Assembly (NCBI GenBank): GCA_025352695.1
Contig: JANXSK010000122.1
Location: 1-64,000, forward strand
Length of the DNA: 64,000 nt
Source of the DNA: Ferruginibacter sp.
GTDB taxonomy: Bacteria; Bacteroidota; Bacteroidia; Chitinophagales; Chitinophagaceae
Direction of reading: 5' to 3'
The position numbers and the translations under genes are program-made. A model generated the notes under the pieces. The model had not been told where the DNA came from. It made no database searches and saw only the letters and a program-made list of their open reading frames with translations. Positions within the stretch are counted from its first letter, which is position 1, and the number at the start of each line of letters is the position of its first letter. Shown piece by piece: positions 27,143 through 36,653 of the stretch.

Positions 27143-27783
27143 GTGAAAAAAACGCATGTGCCACAATATTTATTTTTTTTATTTGCATGTAGCCTTTGTA
27201 GTATAGTATTTGGTTTTAAAAGCCAAACACTATTTTCTATTGTTACAGCTATTTTTTTGCAGTGCTATCTTCTGTTGAATTCATTTGTAGTAAAGTAACC
27301 ATTACTGATGGTATCTGCAATTTTTGGCATCTTGTTGAATTTAGTTTTTATTCTTTTTTTGTAGCCCATTATATAACCTATCGTCATCGGTATACAATGC
27401 TAGTTTTGCCTTTGCTGACGCTTATTTTCTGCTATACTTACTACTTGTTTAACTGGCGAAACATAAACTTATTTTTTACATTTGGCTACAGTATTTGTGT
27501 AACAATTCTTTTTATTTTTGCGATAATAAAAATTTACGAAATGCTAACGGACGAAAATGATTTGAGATTTCCGTTTACAATTCCTTTATTTTGGTTTTTA
27601 CTTGGCTTGATACTGAACCTTACAAGTTTTCTTTTATTTGAAATGAAAAATTATATTTTAGCACATAATTATAACTTGTACTTTGTAATGCAGTATTCAA
27701 ACCAGGTACTATCAACCCTGCAATATTTATGCTTCATTTTATACTTTTATTGTTCCTGGAAATATCATAACTGGAGTTTGTAA
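27143..27783 (+). pseudogene. Frameshifted multi-helix membrane protein
   Basis: A GTG at 27143 opens a frame with hydrophobic segments (QYLFFLFACSLCSIVFGF, LFSIVTAIFLQCYLL) ending at 27298. From about 27259 another frame carries on with VLSSVEFICSKVTITDGICN, then FWHLVEFSFYSFFVAHYITY and four more membrane segments to 27783. The frames are joined if the T7 run at 27252-27258 had one more T. The joined product is a protein of about 213 residues with six or seven membrane helices, of a kind often found before histidine kinases in this group. Either a real single-base deletion or a homopolymer error. Function as a membrane sensor input is inferred only from position. Confidence 0.65.
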
Positions 27784-27794
27784 TAGGATCCGGT

Positions 27795-28544
27795 TTGTTT
27801 ATATGTTTACTACTTACCATTTTTATAGCCATGTTTCTTATTATTTCTTACAAAAGAAAAATAAGGTATAAGCAGCAATTAGTAAAGCTTGATTTTGAAA
27901 AAAATAAGTTATTGCTCGAAACCCAGATAGAAATACAGGAGCAAACACTTAAAACAATTGCAGAGGAATTACATGATAATATAGGGCAGGTGCTAAGCCT
28001 TGCTAAACTAAACCTTAATACTTTTCCAGTATTTACAGATATGGCCATCCAAACTAAAATTAATGATATCAAACAACTGGTAAGTAAAGCGATACTTGAT
28101 TTGCGCAATCTGAGTAGAAGCATGCATGGAGATAGATTTAACGATTTAGGCTTAAAAGAAGCTATTGCAAATGAATTGAAAATTATGCAGAATACAGGGT
28201 AATTTGCTACCAACCTATCAGTAATCGGCAACCCTTACAATTTAGAAACACAAAAAGAAATGGTACTCTTTCGTATGGTGCAAGAGGCATTGAACAATGC
28301 GATTAAACATTCCCGCGCAAAAAATATTGATGTATTGTTGCAATACAATCCTACAGTTTTTATGTTAACAATAAAAGATAACGGCATTGGCTTTGTGCCT
28401 GCCACACTAGCAATAGCATCTAAAGGAATTGGGTTAAAAAGTATGCAAAACCGGGCCGCTTTTATTGGGGGTGTTTTTTCAATACATTCAGAATGTGAGA
28501 AGGGTACAGCTATTTCTATCGAAATAAAAATGAGCAACACATAG
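27795..28544 (+). pseudogene. Histidine kinase (HisKA_3 type) with an in-frame stop
   Basis: From TTG 27795 the protein has one membrane helix (FICLLLTIFIAMFLIISY), a linker coil, the phosphoacceptor motif TIAEELHDNIGQVLSLAKLNL, and dimerisation helices. TAA at 28200-28202 ends it after MQNTG. The same frame continues with FATNLSVIGNPYNLETQKEM, then LFRMVQEALNNAIKHS (N box) and IKDNGIGF, GIGLKSMQNRA (G boxes) to 28544. A single AAA-to-TAA change would explain the stop. No ATG is at the start; CTG at 27771 in EFVIGSGL would be the typical position, so the start codon may also be mutated. The kinase would otherwise phosphorylate the regulator that follows. Confidence 0.8.
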
Positions 28545-28583
28545 TTTAATTTTTGAAACAAATAACCCTTAAATATACATTTG

Positions 28584-29232
28584 ATGGCAAGCATAGTGTT
28601 AACTGATGACCACGTATTACTTAGGAACGGGCTGGCAACTTTGGTAAAAAATTTGGGACATAATGTATTGTTTGAAGCAAGCAATGGTAAAGATTTTATC
28701 AAAAAATTACAACCTGATAATATACCTGATTTAGTGCTACTGGATATTAATATGCCCCATGGATGGGTACGAAACGGCACAATGGCTTAAACAGCATTAT
28801 TGCTCAGTTAAAAGGCTTGCAATTAGTATGTATGATAATGATAGCTCCATCATTCGTATGCTGCGGAGCGGTGCCAAAGAATATATTTTAAAAGACAGTG
28901 AACCTGCTGAATTACAGATCGCCATTGAATCAATAATGACTAAGGGTTTTTATTACTCCGATCTGATAAGTGGTAAATTGATAAATGCAATCAATCAAAT
29001 GGATGATAATGGTATTGCATTGAATACTTTATTACAGCTAAATGAAAGAGAAATAGAGTTTTTAAAATATACCTGCTCCGAATTAACCTACAAGGAAATT
29101 GCTGATAAAATTTGTGTAAGTCCAAGGACTGTAGATGGTTATCGAGATGGGCTTTTTGAAAAATTACAACTAAAAACAAGGGTAGGTCTTGCGATGTACG
29201 CCATTAAAAATGGGGTGGTTACCTTTCAATAA
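28584..29232 (+). pseudogene. NarL/LuxR-type response regulator with a frameshift
   Basis: The receiver domain starts MASIVLTDDHVLLRNGLATL and reaches the phosphoacceptor region LLDINMPH, then runs out of frame and stops at 28790. From ATG 28759 another frame gives MDGYETAQWLKQHY, the conserved lysine in YILKDSEPAEL, and a C-terminal GerE/LuxR helix-turn-helix (LNEREIEFLKYTCSELTYKE, then ADKICVSPRTVDGYR). The two frames overlap at CCCCATGG (28755-28762). Restoring two bases there (CAC ATG GAT) gives the usual NMPxMDGYET. A two-base deletion is therefore likely. Cognate to the broken kinase 40 bases upstream. Confidence 0.82.
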
Positions 29233-29242
29233 ACTTTAAATA

Positions 29243-29638
29243 TTACATGGTTTTTTCTGAATCTTTATGTCTTAGTTTCCACCAGAAATAATAATAGCCA
29301 AGGATAACGATGCCTATTATAAAGGGAATGATGGCTAAATGTTTGTAGGTGTAATCGCCGAATATTATATGGGTGTCAAAATGTAAAAATTCACTAATCA
29401 TCCAATAGGAGTTGGCACTGATCCATACAACGATTGCTACATTGTGGCATACTTCACTCATGTATTGACGGGTACGAAAAGCAATCACAATGGCAATGAT
29501 TAACGTAGGAAAAATCATAGCAATGCCCAAAGGTCTCCATATCATACACCAGCTAATATCTTTTAATAACCAGAATACAATGTGCAGGTTCTCCATTTTG
29601 CGGTAGCGGATAGGAATCGCATATACTTCGTTGCTCAT
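29243..29638 (-). CDS. Small integral membrane protein
   Basis: 131 residues with three or four hydrophobic segments: around LHIVFWLLKDISWCMIW, PLGIAMIFPTLIIAIVIAF, VAIVVWISANSYWMI and LAIIPFIIGIVILGYYYFWW, then a charged tail KLRHKDSEKTM. There is no signal sequence, catalytic motif or family that I recognise. It converges with the response regulator fragment. Inner-membrane location is inferred; function unknown. Confidence 0.6.
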   Translation of the reverse strand: MSNEVYAIPIRYRKMENLHIVFWLLKDISWCMIWRPLGIAMIFPTLIIAIVIAFRTRQYMSEVCHNVAIVVWISANSYWMISEFLHFDTHIIFGDYTYKHLAIIPFIIGIVILGYYYFWWKLRHKDSEKTM

Positions 29639-29773
29639 GCAGTATTAGTTTAGGTATGCGAATATATATTATTGTAGTAAATGAATTGCAGGTTTGCTTA
29701 AAAGAATAGGTGTGCAACACTCTTGAAAGTTGCTTTAGGAATTATAAAATTTTAAGCAAAAAAACGGAGCAAC

Positions 29774-29807
29774 AAAAAAAGCCTGTCGAATTGTATTTCA
29801 ACAGGCT
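29774..29807 (-). terminator. Intrinsic terminator of rpsT
   Basis: AGCCTGT and ACAGGCT (29780-29786, 29801-29807), extended by GAA/TTC inside one mismatch, form a stem followed on the minus strand by seven T (29774-29780). It lies about 30 bases after the rpsT stop codon. Confidence 0.8.
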
Positions 29808-29837
29808 CTTAAATATATTTATTAAAGATGCTACTAA

Positions 29838-30098
29838 TTATTTTGCTGCAAGCGCATTCACTTTTTTGGCCAGCTTACTTTTTAAGTTAGCGGCTTTATT
29901 TTTGTGAATAGTACCACGTTTTGCTAATTTATCAATCATAGCTGAAACGCTTGGTAATTTTTCTGCGGCTCCATCTTTATTATCAATTGCCTTTATATCA
30001 CGTATTGCGTTACGGGTTGTTTTGCCATAATAACGGTTACGCTCATTGCGTTTTGTGCTTTGACGGACATCTTTCTTGGTTGCTGCGTGATTAGCCAT
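29838..30098 (-). CDS. rpsT: 30S ribosomal protein S20
   Basis: 86 residues, basic. The N-terminus MANHAATKKDVRQSTKRNER and the C-terminal helix IHKNKAANLKSKLAKKVNAL match S20, which binds 16S rRNA in the small subunit. An in-frame ATG 50 codons upstream would add a hydrophobic non-conserved extension; the ATG at 30096-30098 is chosen because it fits the family start and follows a promoter by 20 bases. Confidence 0.95.
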   Translation of the reverse strand: MANHAATKKDVRQSTKRNERNRYYGKTTRNAIRDIKAIDNKDGAAEKLPSVSAMIDKLAKRGTIHKNKAANLKSKLAKKVNALAAK

Positions 30099-30119
30099 TT
30101 TAAATCTATTTTTGGGCTG

Positions 30120-30127
30120 CAAAGATA
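30120..30127 (-). promoter_or_regulatory. -7 promoter element of rpsT
   Basis: The minus strand has TATCTTTG, a perfect TAnnTTTG match, 22 bases upstream of the rpsT start; the -33 position carries only a partial GTTT. The rest of the 600-base interval up to sucA (30128-30699) shows no gene or RNA that I recognise. Confidence 0.5.
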
Positions 30128-30699
30128 GGGGTATAAAACAAGAAATAAACATTATCAAAGAATGAATTTTAAAAATCAATTCATTTAACACCCTCTTTAT
30201 TAAGTTCAGCAACAAATTTAACTTTGAAAGGGAGAATATTTTAGCCAACTTTTTATTGCCATCAATCTTTTTAATGAAAAAAGAAGGATATTAGGAACAT
30301 TGCAACGCTTTAAATCAATAGTAAGTATTTCCCATTTTTTATTCTTATCCATTTGGAACAAGGATGCGTTTGGTTAAATCCACAATTATTTTTAATATTT
30401 TAACGTGTAAAGGCTTGGCAGGTAAGTGGCTGTAATTAGTAATTGAAAATTGTAAATGGTCTATTGCAGATGTGTTTGCCATCTATATATACATTGCTTT
30501 TCTAAGTGCATAGGCTATAAAAAATTCCAAGCCTTTTCCTGAATTCAGCTTTTCTTATTTTGAACCTTATGTTTTATTGAGTTTAATAATTGTTACTTTA
30601 TTAACGATTACAACTAAAATCACACCATTAACTAATTGATAAATGACCGATATTTACATTCCAAATTTTGAGTATAACAACAATCAATTTCTATATAAA

Positions 30700-33447
30700 A
30701 TGAAGGATTTTCAATACATAACGAATGCTCACCCCGCCTACATTGAAAACTTATACAATGATTTTGTAAAAGATCCGGAAAGTGTAGATGCAGATTTGCG
30801 CAAATTTTTTGAAGGATTTGATTTTGCTGTCAGCAATACCAAAAGTACCACTAATGGAACCGTAGCCCCCACCGCTAACACAGTTAATACAGTACAGCTA
30901 AATAAGGAATTTAATGTATACCAGTTAATTTTGGCTTACCGCAGAAAAGGGCACTTAATTGCCATAACAAATCCAATTCGTGAAAGAAAAGATCGGCAGG
31001 CAAATCTTGGGTTAGAAAATTTTGGATTTAGCGATGCAGATTTATCAACCACATTTGAAGCTGGTAAGTTTGTAGGTCTTGGTAAAACTACGCTACAGAA
31101 TATTGTTGCTCATTTACAAAAATGTTATACCACGCATGTAGGGGTTGAATTTAGTTCGGTTAATAGCAGAAAAAAAAGAGATTGGATTATTAACGCGGTA
31201 GAAGATACCATGTTGCAACCTGTGCCTATTGAACAAAAGAAAAGGATATTACAAAAATTGAATGAAGGGGTGATGTTTGAAAAATTCCTTCACACTAAAT
31301 ACATTGGTCAAAAACGTTTTTCACTGGAAGGTGGAGAAACAACTATCGCGGCATTGGATGCAATAATAAATAGAGCTTCCCTAAACGGCGTGCAAGAAGT
31401 TGTAATAGGCATGGCACACAGGGGAAGGTTGAATATTCTCGCAAATATTTTGGGTAAAACCTACGAGCAAATTTTTAGCGAATTTGAAGGAACCGCTACA
31501 CCCGATACAACCATGGGGTCTGGCGATGTTAAGTACCATTTGGGTTTTAGTAGTGAAGTAGAAACCGATCTGGGGAATAAAATAAATTTAAAACTTTGCC
31601 CTAATCCATCTCATCTTGAGGCGGTAGATCCTGTTGTAGTGGGCTTTGCAAGAAGTAAAGCAGACGTATTATACGATAGCGATTTTGATAAAATATTGCC
31701 CATTCTGATACACGGAGATGCCTCTGTTGCAGGTCAGGGTGTAGTGTATGAAGTATTGCAAATGTGTAACCTTAAAGGATATTACACAGGGGGAACTATC
31801 CATTTTGTTATAAATAATCAAATTGGTTTTACTACCGATTTTGATGATGCCCGCAGTTCAGATTATTGTACTTCTATAGCTGCAATGGTTAAAGCACCTG
31901 TACTGCATGTTAATGGGGATGACCCGGAAGCAGTTGTTAAAGCGGTACAAATTGCTACCCATTACAGGCAAGAATTTAATAATGATATTTTTATAGATAT
32001 GGTTTGCTACCGTAAACACGGACATAACGAAGGGGACGAACCTAAGTTTACGCAACCGCAATTGTATGCGCTTATTGATAAGCATCTTAATCCAAGGGAA
32101 GTTTACACACAATACCTCATGCAGAATGGAGAAGAAGATGCGCAAACTTTGGCTAAAGAGATGGAGAAACAATTTTTGGCAGATTTACAGGAAAGGTTAG
32201 ATGAAGTAAAACAACATCCCTTACCTTATACTTTTCAAAAACCAGAATTGTGGTGGAAGAGTTTGCGTAAGTCTACTGCAGCAGATTTTGAAACCTCACC
32301 GGTTACTGCTATTACAGCAGCTAATTTTACGTTATTGTTTGAAGGATTAATGAAATGGCCAGCAGATTTTAAACCTTTACGCAAAGTAGAAAAGCTGTTG
32401 CAGGATAAACAAAAACTATTTGGTGATGAGCAAAAAATAGATTGGGCAACAGGGGAATTAATGGCTTATGGAAGTTTATTAATTGAAGGTAAGGATGTTC
32501 GTATGAGCGGACAGGATGTAAAGAGAGGTACTTTCAGTCATAGACATTCTGTACTGTACGATGAAAATAGTAATGTGGAATACAACCGGTTAAACCATTT
32601 TACCGAAATGCAGCGTCCTTTTAGGATATACAACTCATTGCTCAGTGAATATGCTGTACTTGGCTTTGAATATGGTTATTCCATGGCAAACCCCAATGCA
32701 TTGGTAATTTGGGAAGCTCAATTTGGAGATTTTTGTAATGGAGCACAAACCATGATTGATCAGTTTATTGTAGCTGCAGAAACCAAATGGCAGCGCATGA
32801 ATGGCGTTGTTATGTTGTTACCGCATGGTTATGAAGGGCAGGGACCAGAACACAGCAGTGCCAGAATGGAAAGGTTTTTACAAATGTGTGCTGAGCTTAA
32901 TATTATAATCACTAATATCACTACATCAGGTAATTTTTTCCATGTTTTACGCAGGCAGTTAGCCTGGTCTTTTAGAAAGCCGTTGATAAATTTTTCGCCA
33001 AAGGCTAACCTTCGACATCCTGGAAGCTATAGTTTGATAAGCGAGTTTACAGAAGGGAAGTTTAAAGAAGTACTGGACGATGTTTTTGTAAAGGATGCAG
33101 CAGCAGTAAAAAAAGTATTGTTCTGTAGTGGTAAAATTTATTTTGATCTGGCAGAAAGGCAATTGAAAGAAAGTAGAAAAGACATTGCTATTGTTAGACT
33201 TGAACAAATTTATCCTTTGCCACAAAATCAATTAGATGAGCTGTATAAAAAGTACAATAAGGCCATCTGGCATTGGGTGCAGGAAGAACCCCTAAATATG
33301 GGTGCAGCAAGTTTTTTAAGAATGAATTTAAAGAATATCAATTTTTATATCATCAGTCGTACACAGAGTGCTTCTACTGCCACAGGTTATGCTAAAATTC
33401 ACGCTAAAGAGCAGGCACAGATAATTGATATGGCATTCTCTGTTTAA
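30700..33447 (+). CDS. sucA: 2-oxoglutarate dehydrogenase E1 component
   Basis: Thiamine-diphosphate-dependent E1 of the 2-oxoglutarate dehydrogenase complex, converting 2-oxoglutarate and lipoyl-E2 to succinyl-E2 and CO2 in the TCA cycle. The N-terminus NAHPAYIENLYNDFVKDPESV is the E2-binding type segment. The core shows GMAHRGRLNILANILGK, HGDASVAGQGVVYE, NNQIGFTTD and YRKHGHNEGDEP, all typical of SucA; the C-terminal half has QDVKRGTFSHRHSVL and LLPHGYEGQGPEHSSAR. The ATG at 30700 is preferred; an in-frame ATG 19 codons upstream would add a short unusual extension. sucB is 3.2 kb downstream with two opposed genes between, so the two are not one simple operon. Confidence 0.95.
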   Translation: MKDFQYITNAHPAYIENLYNDFVKDPESVDADLRKFFEGFDFAVSNTKSTTNGTVAPTANTVNTVQLNKEFNVYQLILAYRRKGHLIAITNPIRERKDRQANLGLENFGFSDADLSTTFEAGKFVGLGKTTLQNIVAHLQKCYTTHVGVEFSSVNSRKKRDWIINAVEDTMLQPVPIEQKKRILQKLNEGVMFEKFLHTKYIGQKRFSLEGGETTIAALDAIINRASLNGVQEVVIGMAHRGRLNILANILGKTYEQIFSEFEGTATPDTTMGSGDVKYHLGFSSEVETDLGNKINLKLCPNPSHLEAVDPVVVGFARSKADVLYDSDFDKILPILIHGDASVAGQGVVYEVLQMCNLKGYYTGGTIHFVINNQIGFTTDFDDARSSDYCTSIAAMVKAPVLHVNGDDPEAVVKAVQIATHYRQEFNNDIFIDMVCYRKHGHNEGDEPKFTQPQLYALIDKHLNPREVYTQYLMQNGEEDAQTLAKEMEKQFLADLQERLDEVKQHPLPYTFQKPELWWKSLRKSTAADFETSPVTAITAANFTLLFEGLMKWPADFKPLRKVEKLLQDKQKLFGDEQKIDWATGELMAYGSLLIEGKDVRMSGQDVKRGTFSHRHSVLYDENSNVEYNRLNHFTEMQRPFRIYNSLLSEYAVLGFEYGYSMANPNALVIWEAQFGDFCNGAQTMIDQFIVAAETKWQRMNGVVMLLPHGYEGQGPEHSSARMERFLQMCAELNIIITNITTSGNFFHVLRRQLAWSFRKPLINFSPKANLRHPGSYSLISEFTEGKFKEVLDDVFVKDAAAVKKVLFCSGKIYFDLAERQLKESRKDIAIVRLEQIYPLPQNQLDELYKKYNKAIWHWVQEEPLNMGAASFLRMNLKNINFYIISRTQSASTATGYAKIHAKEQAQIIDMAFSV

Positions 33448-33470
33448 TAAACAACGATCTTATTTTATAT

Positions 33471-33504
33471 AGAGGCTGTCTCATATTTTTGATACAGCCT
33501 CTTT
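33471..33504 (+). terminator. Terminator of sucA
   Basis: AGAGGCTGT (33471-33479) and ACAGCCTCT (33494-33502) pair perfectly, with TCA/TGA pairing further inside after one mismatch. A short T run follows. Lies 24 bases after the sucA stop. Confidence 0.65.
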
Positions 33505-33580
33505 AATATTCTGACAATAATAACAAAAAAAGCTGCTACAAATTATAGCATCAATTTTCGTGTTGCTGTACTATAAAAAT

Positions 33581-33612
33581 AAAAAAGCCCTGTATTGCTA
33601 CAGGGCTTTTTT
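33581..33612. terminator. Bidirectional intrinsic terminator
   Basis: A perfect 14-bp stem AAAAAAGCCCTGTA / TACAGGGCTTTTTT with loop TTGC. It has T runs on both strands and sits between the convergent sucA and the gene ending at 33629. Confidence 0.88.
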
Positions 33613-33628
33613 AAAATATTGTGTGGGA

Positions 33629-34786
33629 TTAATCTCCTTTTACAACTGGTAAAGTTTTTGTTTCTGTACCTGTTAAAATTCTCAATATATAATTGCCAGT
33701 TTGCAATAAACTCATGTTGATCTCTTTGGTATTCTGACCTTTTAATCCCTTCATTTGAATAGTTTGTACCTGTTTGCCGTTGGCATCATTTAAGGTAATA
33801 GTTACCGACGAATTCTCTATTAAATCTAATGATAAGTTAGCTTTTCCTTTTACTGGATTAGGATAAATATTTGCAGCAATCACTTTACTATCCAAACGTA
33901 CAGATTTTATTTCTGAATAAACAAAGTTGTCATTTTTATCTGTTTGTTTAATACGATAGTAAATAATAGCAGCATGGATGGATGATACATCATCTGTTGA
34001 AAAATAGCTATTTGAATTCCTTCCATTATTTTGCGGAGTTACTGAAATTACTTTTTTGAAGTCAATCGCATTTAAGCTTCTTTCAATTTCATAGCCAGCT
34101 GTTAAAGAAGTTTCATTTTCAGCCTGCCAGTAAAGTTGTGCAGTATTGTCTTTTTTTGTTGCAAGAAAGCTAGTAAATTTTACCGGAAGCGTAACTGAAG
34201 TTAGTATTGCAGTTGAATTCGCTGTGCCAGGAACAGTGAAATTTGGTTGATTATAGCTAGTTTGATTGTCTAAAGTTACTCCTGATCGGGGGTAATATAA
34301 ATTACCTTGTCCATCAGAACTTAAAGTGCCTGTACAATAAAAAATGGCATACCCTGTACTTGCACCACCATCAGGCAAGGTTACTAAACCAACATCACCT
34401 AAATTTGGCGTACCGTTACTAAACTCTAATTCCATAGCTTCCACTTCAGTACCAGCGGTAAAACTGGGTTTTAAAGGAGAGGATGTAGTAAATATATTGT
34501 AATTCCAAAAGCCTCCTTCCTTTGTGGGAGGTTGTGTTATTTGCCAAATAGCTCCTGTAATTGAATTTGATACTAGGGCTAAATTAGGGGGCGTTGTAAT
34601 ATTATCCTTAACGCCAATATTAAACTGCAAGGTTGCTAGTGAACTTGGTGTTTGTGTTGCAGCAGATTTTAGGTAAATTTTAATTCTGCTAGGCAGTGAG
34701 CCTACACCAATACTTGCCTGTATTAACTGGCTAAAACTTTGTGTGTAGATAATAGAAACTAAAATTATCGAGAAGATTTTTTTCAT
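33629..34786 (-). CDS. Exported protein with type IX secretion sorting domain
   Basis: 385 residues. A signal peptide (MKKIFSIILVSIIYTQSFSQ) is followed by a beta-rich domain of about 170 residues (SIGVGSLPSRIKIYLKS, LQFNIGVKD, EVEAMELEFSNG) that resembles cohesin-type or related adhesin sandwiches by strand pattern only. Next comes a fibronectin-like unit (PVKFTSFLATKKDNTAQLYW, GYEIERSLNAIDFKKV, YYRIKQTDKN), common before sorting domains. The C-terminal 80 residues from IYPNPVKGKANLSL to the end are a type A type-IX sorting domain. The product should pass the outer membrane and remain on the surface or be released. It lies 37 bases after the 34824 gene in the same direction. Confidence 0.82.
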   Translation of the reverse strand: MKKIFSIILVSIIYTQSFSQLIQASIGVGSLPSRIKIYLKSAATQTPSSLATLQFNIGVKDNITTPPNLALVSNSITGAIWQITQPPTKEGGFWNYNIFTTSSPLKPSFTAGTEVEAMELEFSNGTPNLGDVGLVTLPDGGASTGYAIFYCTGTLSSDGQGNLYYPRSGVTLDNQTSYNQPNFTVPGTANSTAILTSVTLPVKFTSFLATKKDNTAQLYWQAENETSLTAGYEIERSLNAIDFKKVISVTPQNNGRNSNSYFSTDDVSSIHAAIIYYRIKQTDKNDNFVYSEIKSVRLDSKVIAANIYPNPVKGKANLSLDLIENSSVTITLNDANGKQVQTIQMKGLKGQNTKEINMSLLQTGNYILRILTGTETKTLPVVKGD

Positions 34787-34823
34787 AATTTTTGGTTATA
34801 ATTTTTTATAGAAAATACGGGTT

Positions 34824-36419
34824 TTAGTTAGGAAGATTTTGTGTTCTTTGCACTGTTGAAACATTAGACAGGGCATTTACAAGTACAACGTCTTTATCAT
34901 TGCCCAAACCAATATAACTAACGTTTCTGTTCATGTTAAGATCAGCCGAGCTGTATACATCTTTAATAGGCGTACCTGCGTTATTACTCATAGCATTTAC
35001 AAGTATATAATCTTTATCATTACCAAGACCAAGAAAGTTTACCCTTGTGTTAAAGTTTGCATTGCCAGCCCACATTAAATTTTTACTTCCTGAAGTTGTA
35101 TAAGCAGTAGAAGGCCCAAAAATTTGTGCATCTGAGGCAGTTGTTAAATCTAAAAATGCTGCAGTTGATTTCTTTTCATCCAACGATAATAAATTAGTAG
35201 CTGGGTCTGCACTTATGCCTAAATGATTGCGGTGACGAATAGCTAAGGTATAATTGCCATTGGCTACATTATTGAATGTTACAGGACTAACTCCATCCAC
35301 ATCAACAATATTGCCATCTCTTTTTAATAAAGCACTTCTTGTTTGCAACACAACATTTCCAGGAGAAACAACATTGTTTCTTAATTCAAGAAAAATCCAG
35401 TCAACAATATTGTTATTGGCATTTACCTGCGTAACAAAAACACTTGGGGCTGCAGTTTCAACCACGGAGTTAGCAACTTCTGTAAAGTTATATGGAGCAT
35501 TGCGATAAGGATCTGTTAAGGGTATTAAATTAATAGGTGTTCTTAAATTATCAGACATAACGCCTGTTGATGAATTATAAGCACCTTGTAAAAATACCTT
35601 GGTTTTAGCCAACGTAAATTTATCCATTCCATACACATCTCCTATTGAATTGGTAATAGAAGCTTTTATTGTGTTTAATGTATTATCGTGTGATTCATTG
35701 ACAGAAGACCAGTTAGATCCGTCAAAATAATAACCTCTTAAATTAGATTCTGTACCAGTGATATCTGCTGCGTCTAAGTATTGTCCTGCAACGGTAACGG
35801 TACCCGCAATACCAATTTTTGTAACAGGCCAATGAGCAAGTAGAAAATCGGAAATCATTGGAGGTTTATTTGGATCAGCAACTCCTACTACTCTTATTCC
35901 GACATTGGCACTGGTATAAGTACCTGTTGAAGTAATAAAAGCAGGTCGGTAATTTGTACCAAGTCCAACAGGAATTTCATTGTTGGTTACATCAGCAGTT
36001 AATGATTTAATAACTTGTCCGAATGCATTTGTTTCTAAAAATTTACCTGTTCCTTGCCCACTTACAGTTGCTATAGCTGAAAGGGTAACATTATTTGCTC
36101 CCAAAATAATTTTACCATTTGTAAAAAGTATACCTGTACTAATTTTAGCGTTGCCGGTTAATGTAGCATTGGCAGTATTGTCTAACTCAAGTGTGGGTAA
36201 AGAAAAGCCACCCATATTTACATTTTGGTTGGCTGTCCCTTTTAGTAATAATTTACCTGTACCCTGTATATCGGCATTGCTCGTTAAATCGCCTTGCACA
36301 GTTACAGTAGCACCGGGTTGGATAATAAATGTGGCGTTGTCGATGTATAATTGTGCAAAAGAATTATTGCAGGCAATTAACCCAATCAATAAAAAAACAA
36401 GGTGTAATTTTTTAATCAT
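34824..36419 (-). CDS. Exported surface protein with two dockerin-like terminal repeats
   Basis: 531 residues. A signal peptide (MIKKLHLVFLLIGLIACNNS, cut after AQ) precedes a beta-helix-like part with DNATFIIQPGATVTVQGDL and TGNAKISTGILFTNGKIIL. The middle (about 260-430) repeats AYN/NLRTP-type and FLELRNNV.SPGNVVLQTRSALL elements seen in Bacteroidota surface proteins. The tail has two tandem copies of a similar unit: NANFNTRVNFLGLGNDKDYI and ADLNMNRNVSYIGLGNDKDV, about 38 residues apart, comparable to the duplicated calcium loops of dockerins, though the glycine/aspartate of the loop is lost in places. There is no standard type IX sorting domain. Upstream of the 33629 gene and probably co-transcribed. 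Confidence 0.72.
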   Translation of the reverse strand: MIKKLHLVFLLIGLIACNNSFAQLYIDNATFIIQPGATVTVQGDLTSNADIQGTGKLLLKGTANQNVNMGGFSLPTLELDNTANATLTGNAKISTGILFTNGKIILGANNVTLSAIATVSGQGTGKFLETNAFGQVIKSLTADVTNNEIPVGLGTNYRPAFITSTGTYTSANVGIRVVGVADPNKPPMISDFLLAHWPVTKIGIAGTVTVAGQYLDAADITGTESNLRGYYFDGSNWSSVNESHDNTLNTIKASITNSIGDVYGMDKFTLAKTKVFLQGAYNSSTGVMSDNLRTPINLIPLTDPYRNAPYNFTEVANSVVETAAPSVFVTQVNANNNIVDWIFLELRNNVVSPGNVVLQTRSALLKRDGNIVDVDGVSPVTFNNVANGNYTLAIRHRNHLGISADPATNLLSLDEKKSTAAFLDLTTASDAQIFGPSTAYTTSGSKNLMWAGNANFNTRVNFLGLGNDKDYILVNAMSNNAGTPIKDVYSSADLNMNRNVSYIGLGNDKDVVLVNALSNVSTVQRTQNLPN

Positions 36420-36653
36420 AATGCTGCTATTATTTATAAAAATTTAAATTTTATATTTATCTGTTAAAAATACAGAATTATATTATAAAATATATTAGGT
36501 TATAATAAACGGAGAATACCATTTTTTTATTGGGATAGATCATATTTATTTTGTAAAGATGAATAATTATTATTGAAAAAAAAGGCATTCAAGTAAAACG
36601 ATTTTATTAATCTTGTAAATTAACCGAAATTTACCCAACTTTAAATAAAAAAA

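Noticed and set aside
29838-30248. Longer form of ribosomal protein S20 with 50 extra N-terminal residues
   Set aside because: The extension is hydrophobic and lies upstream of the -7 promoter box; S20 starts at MANH.
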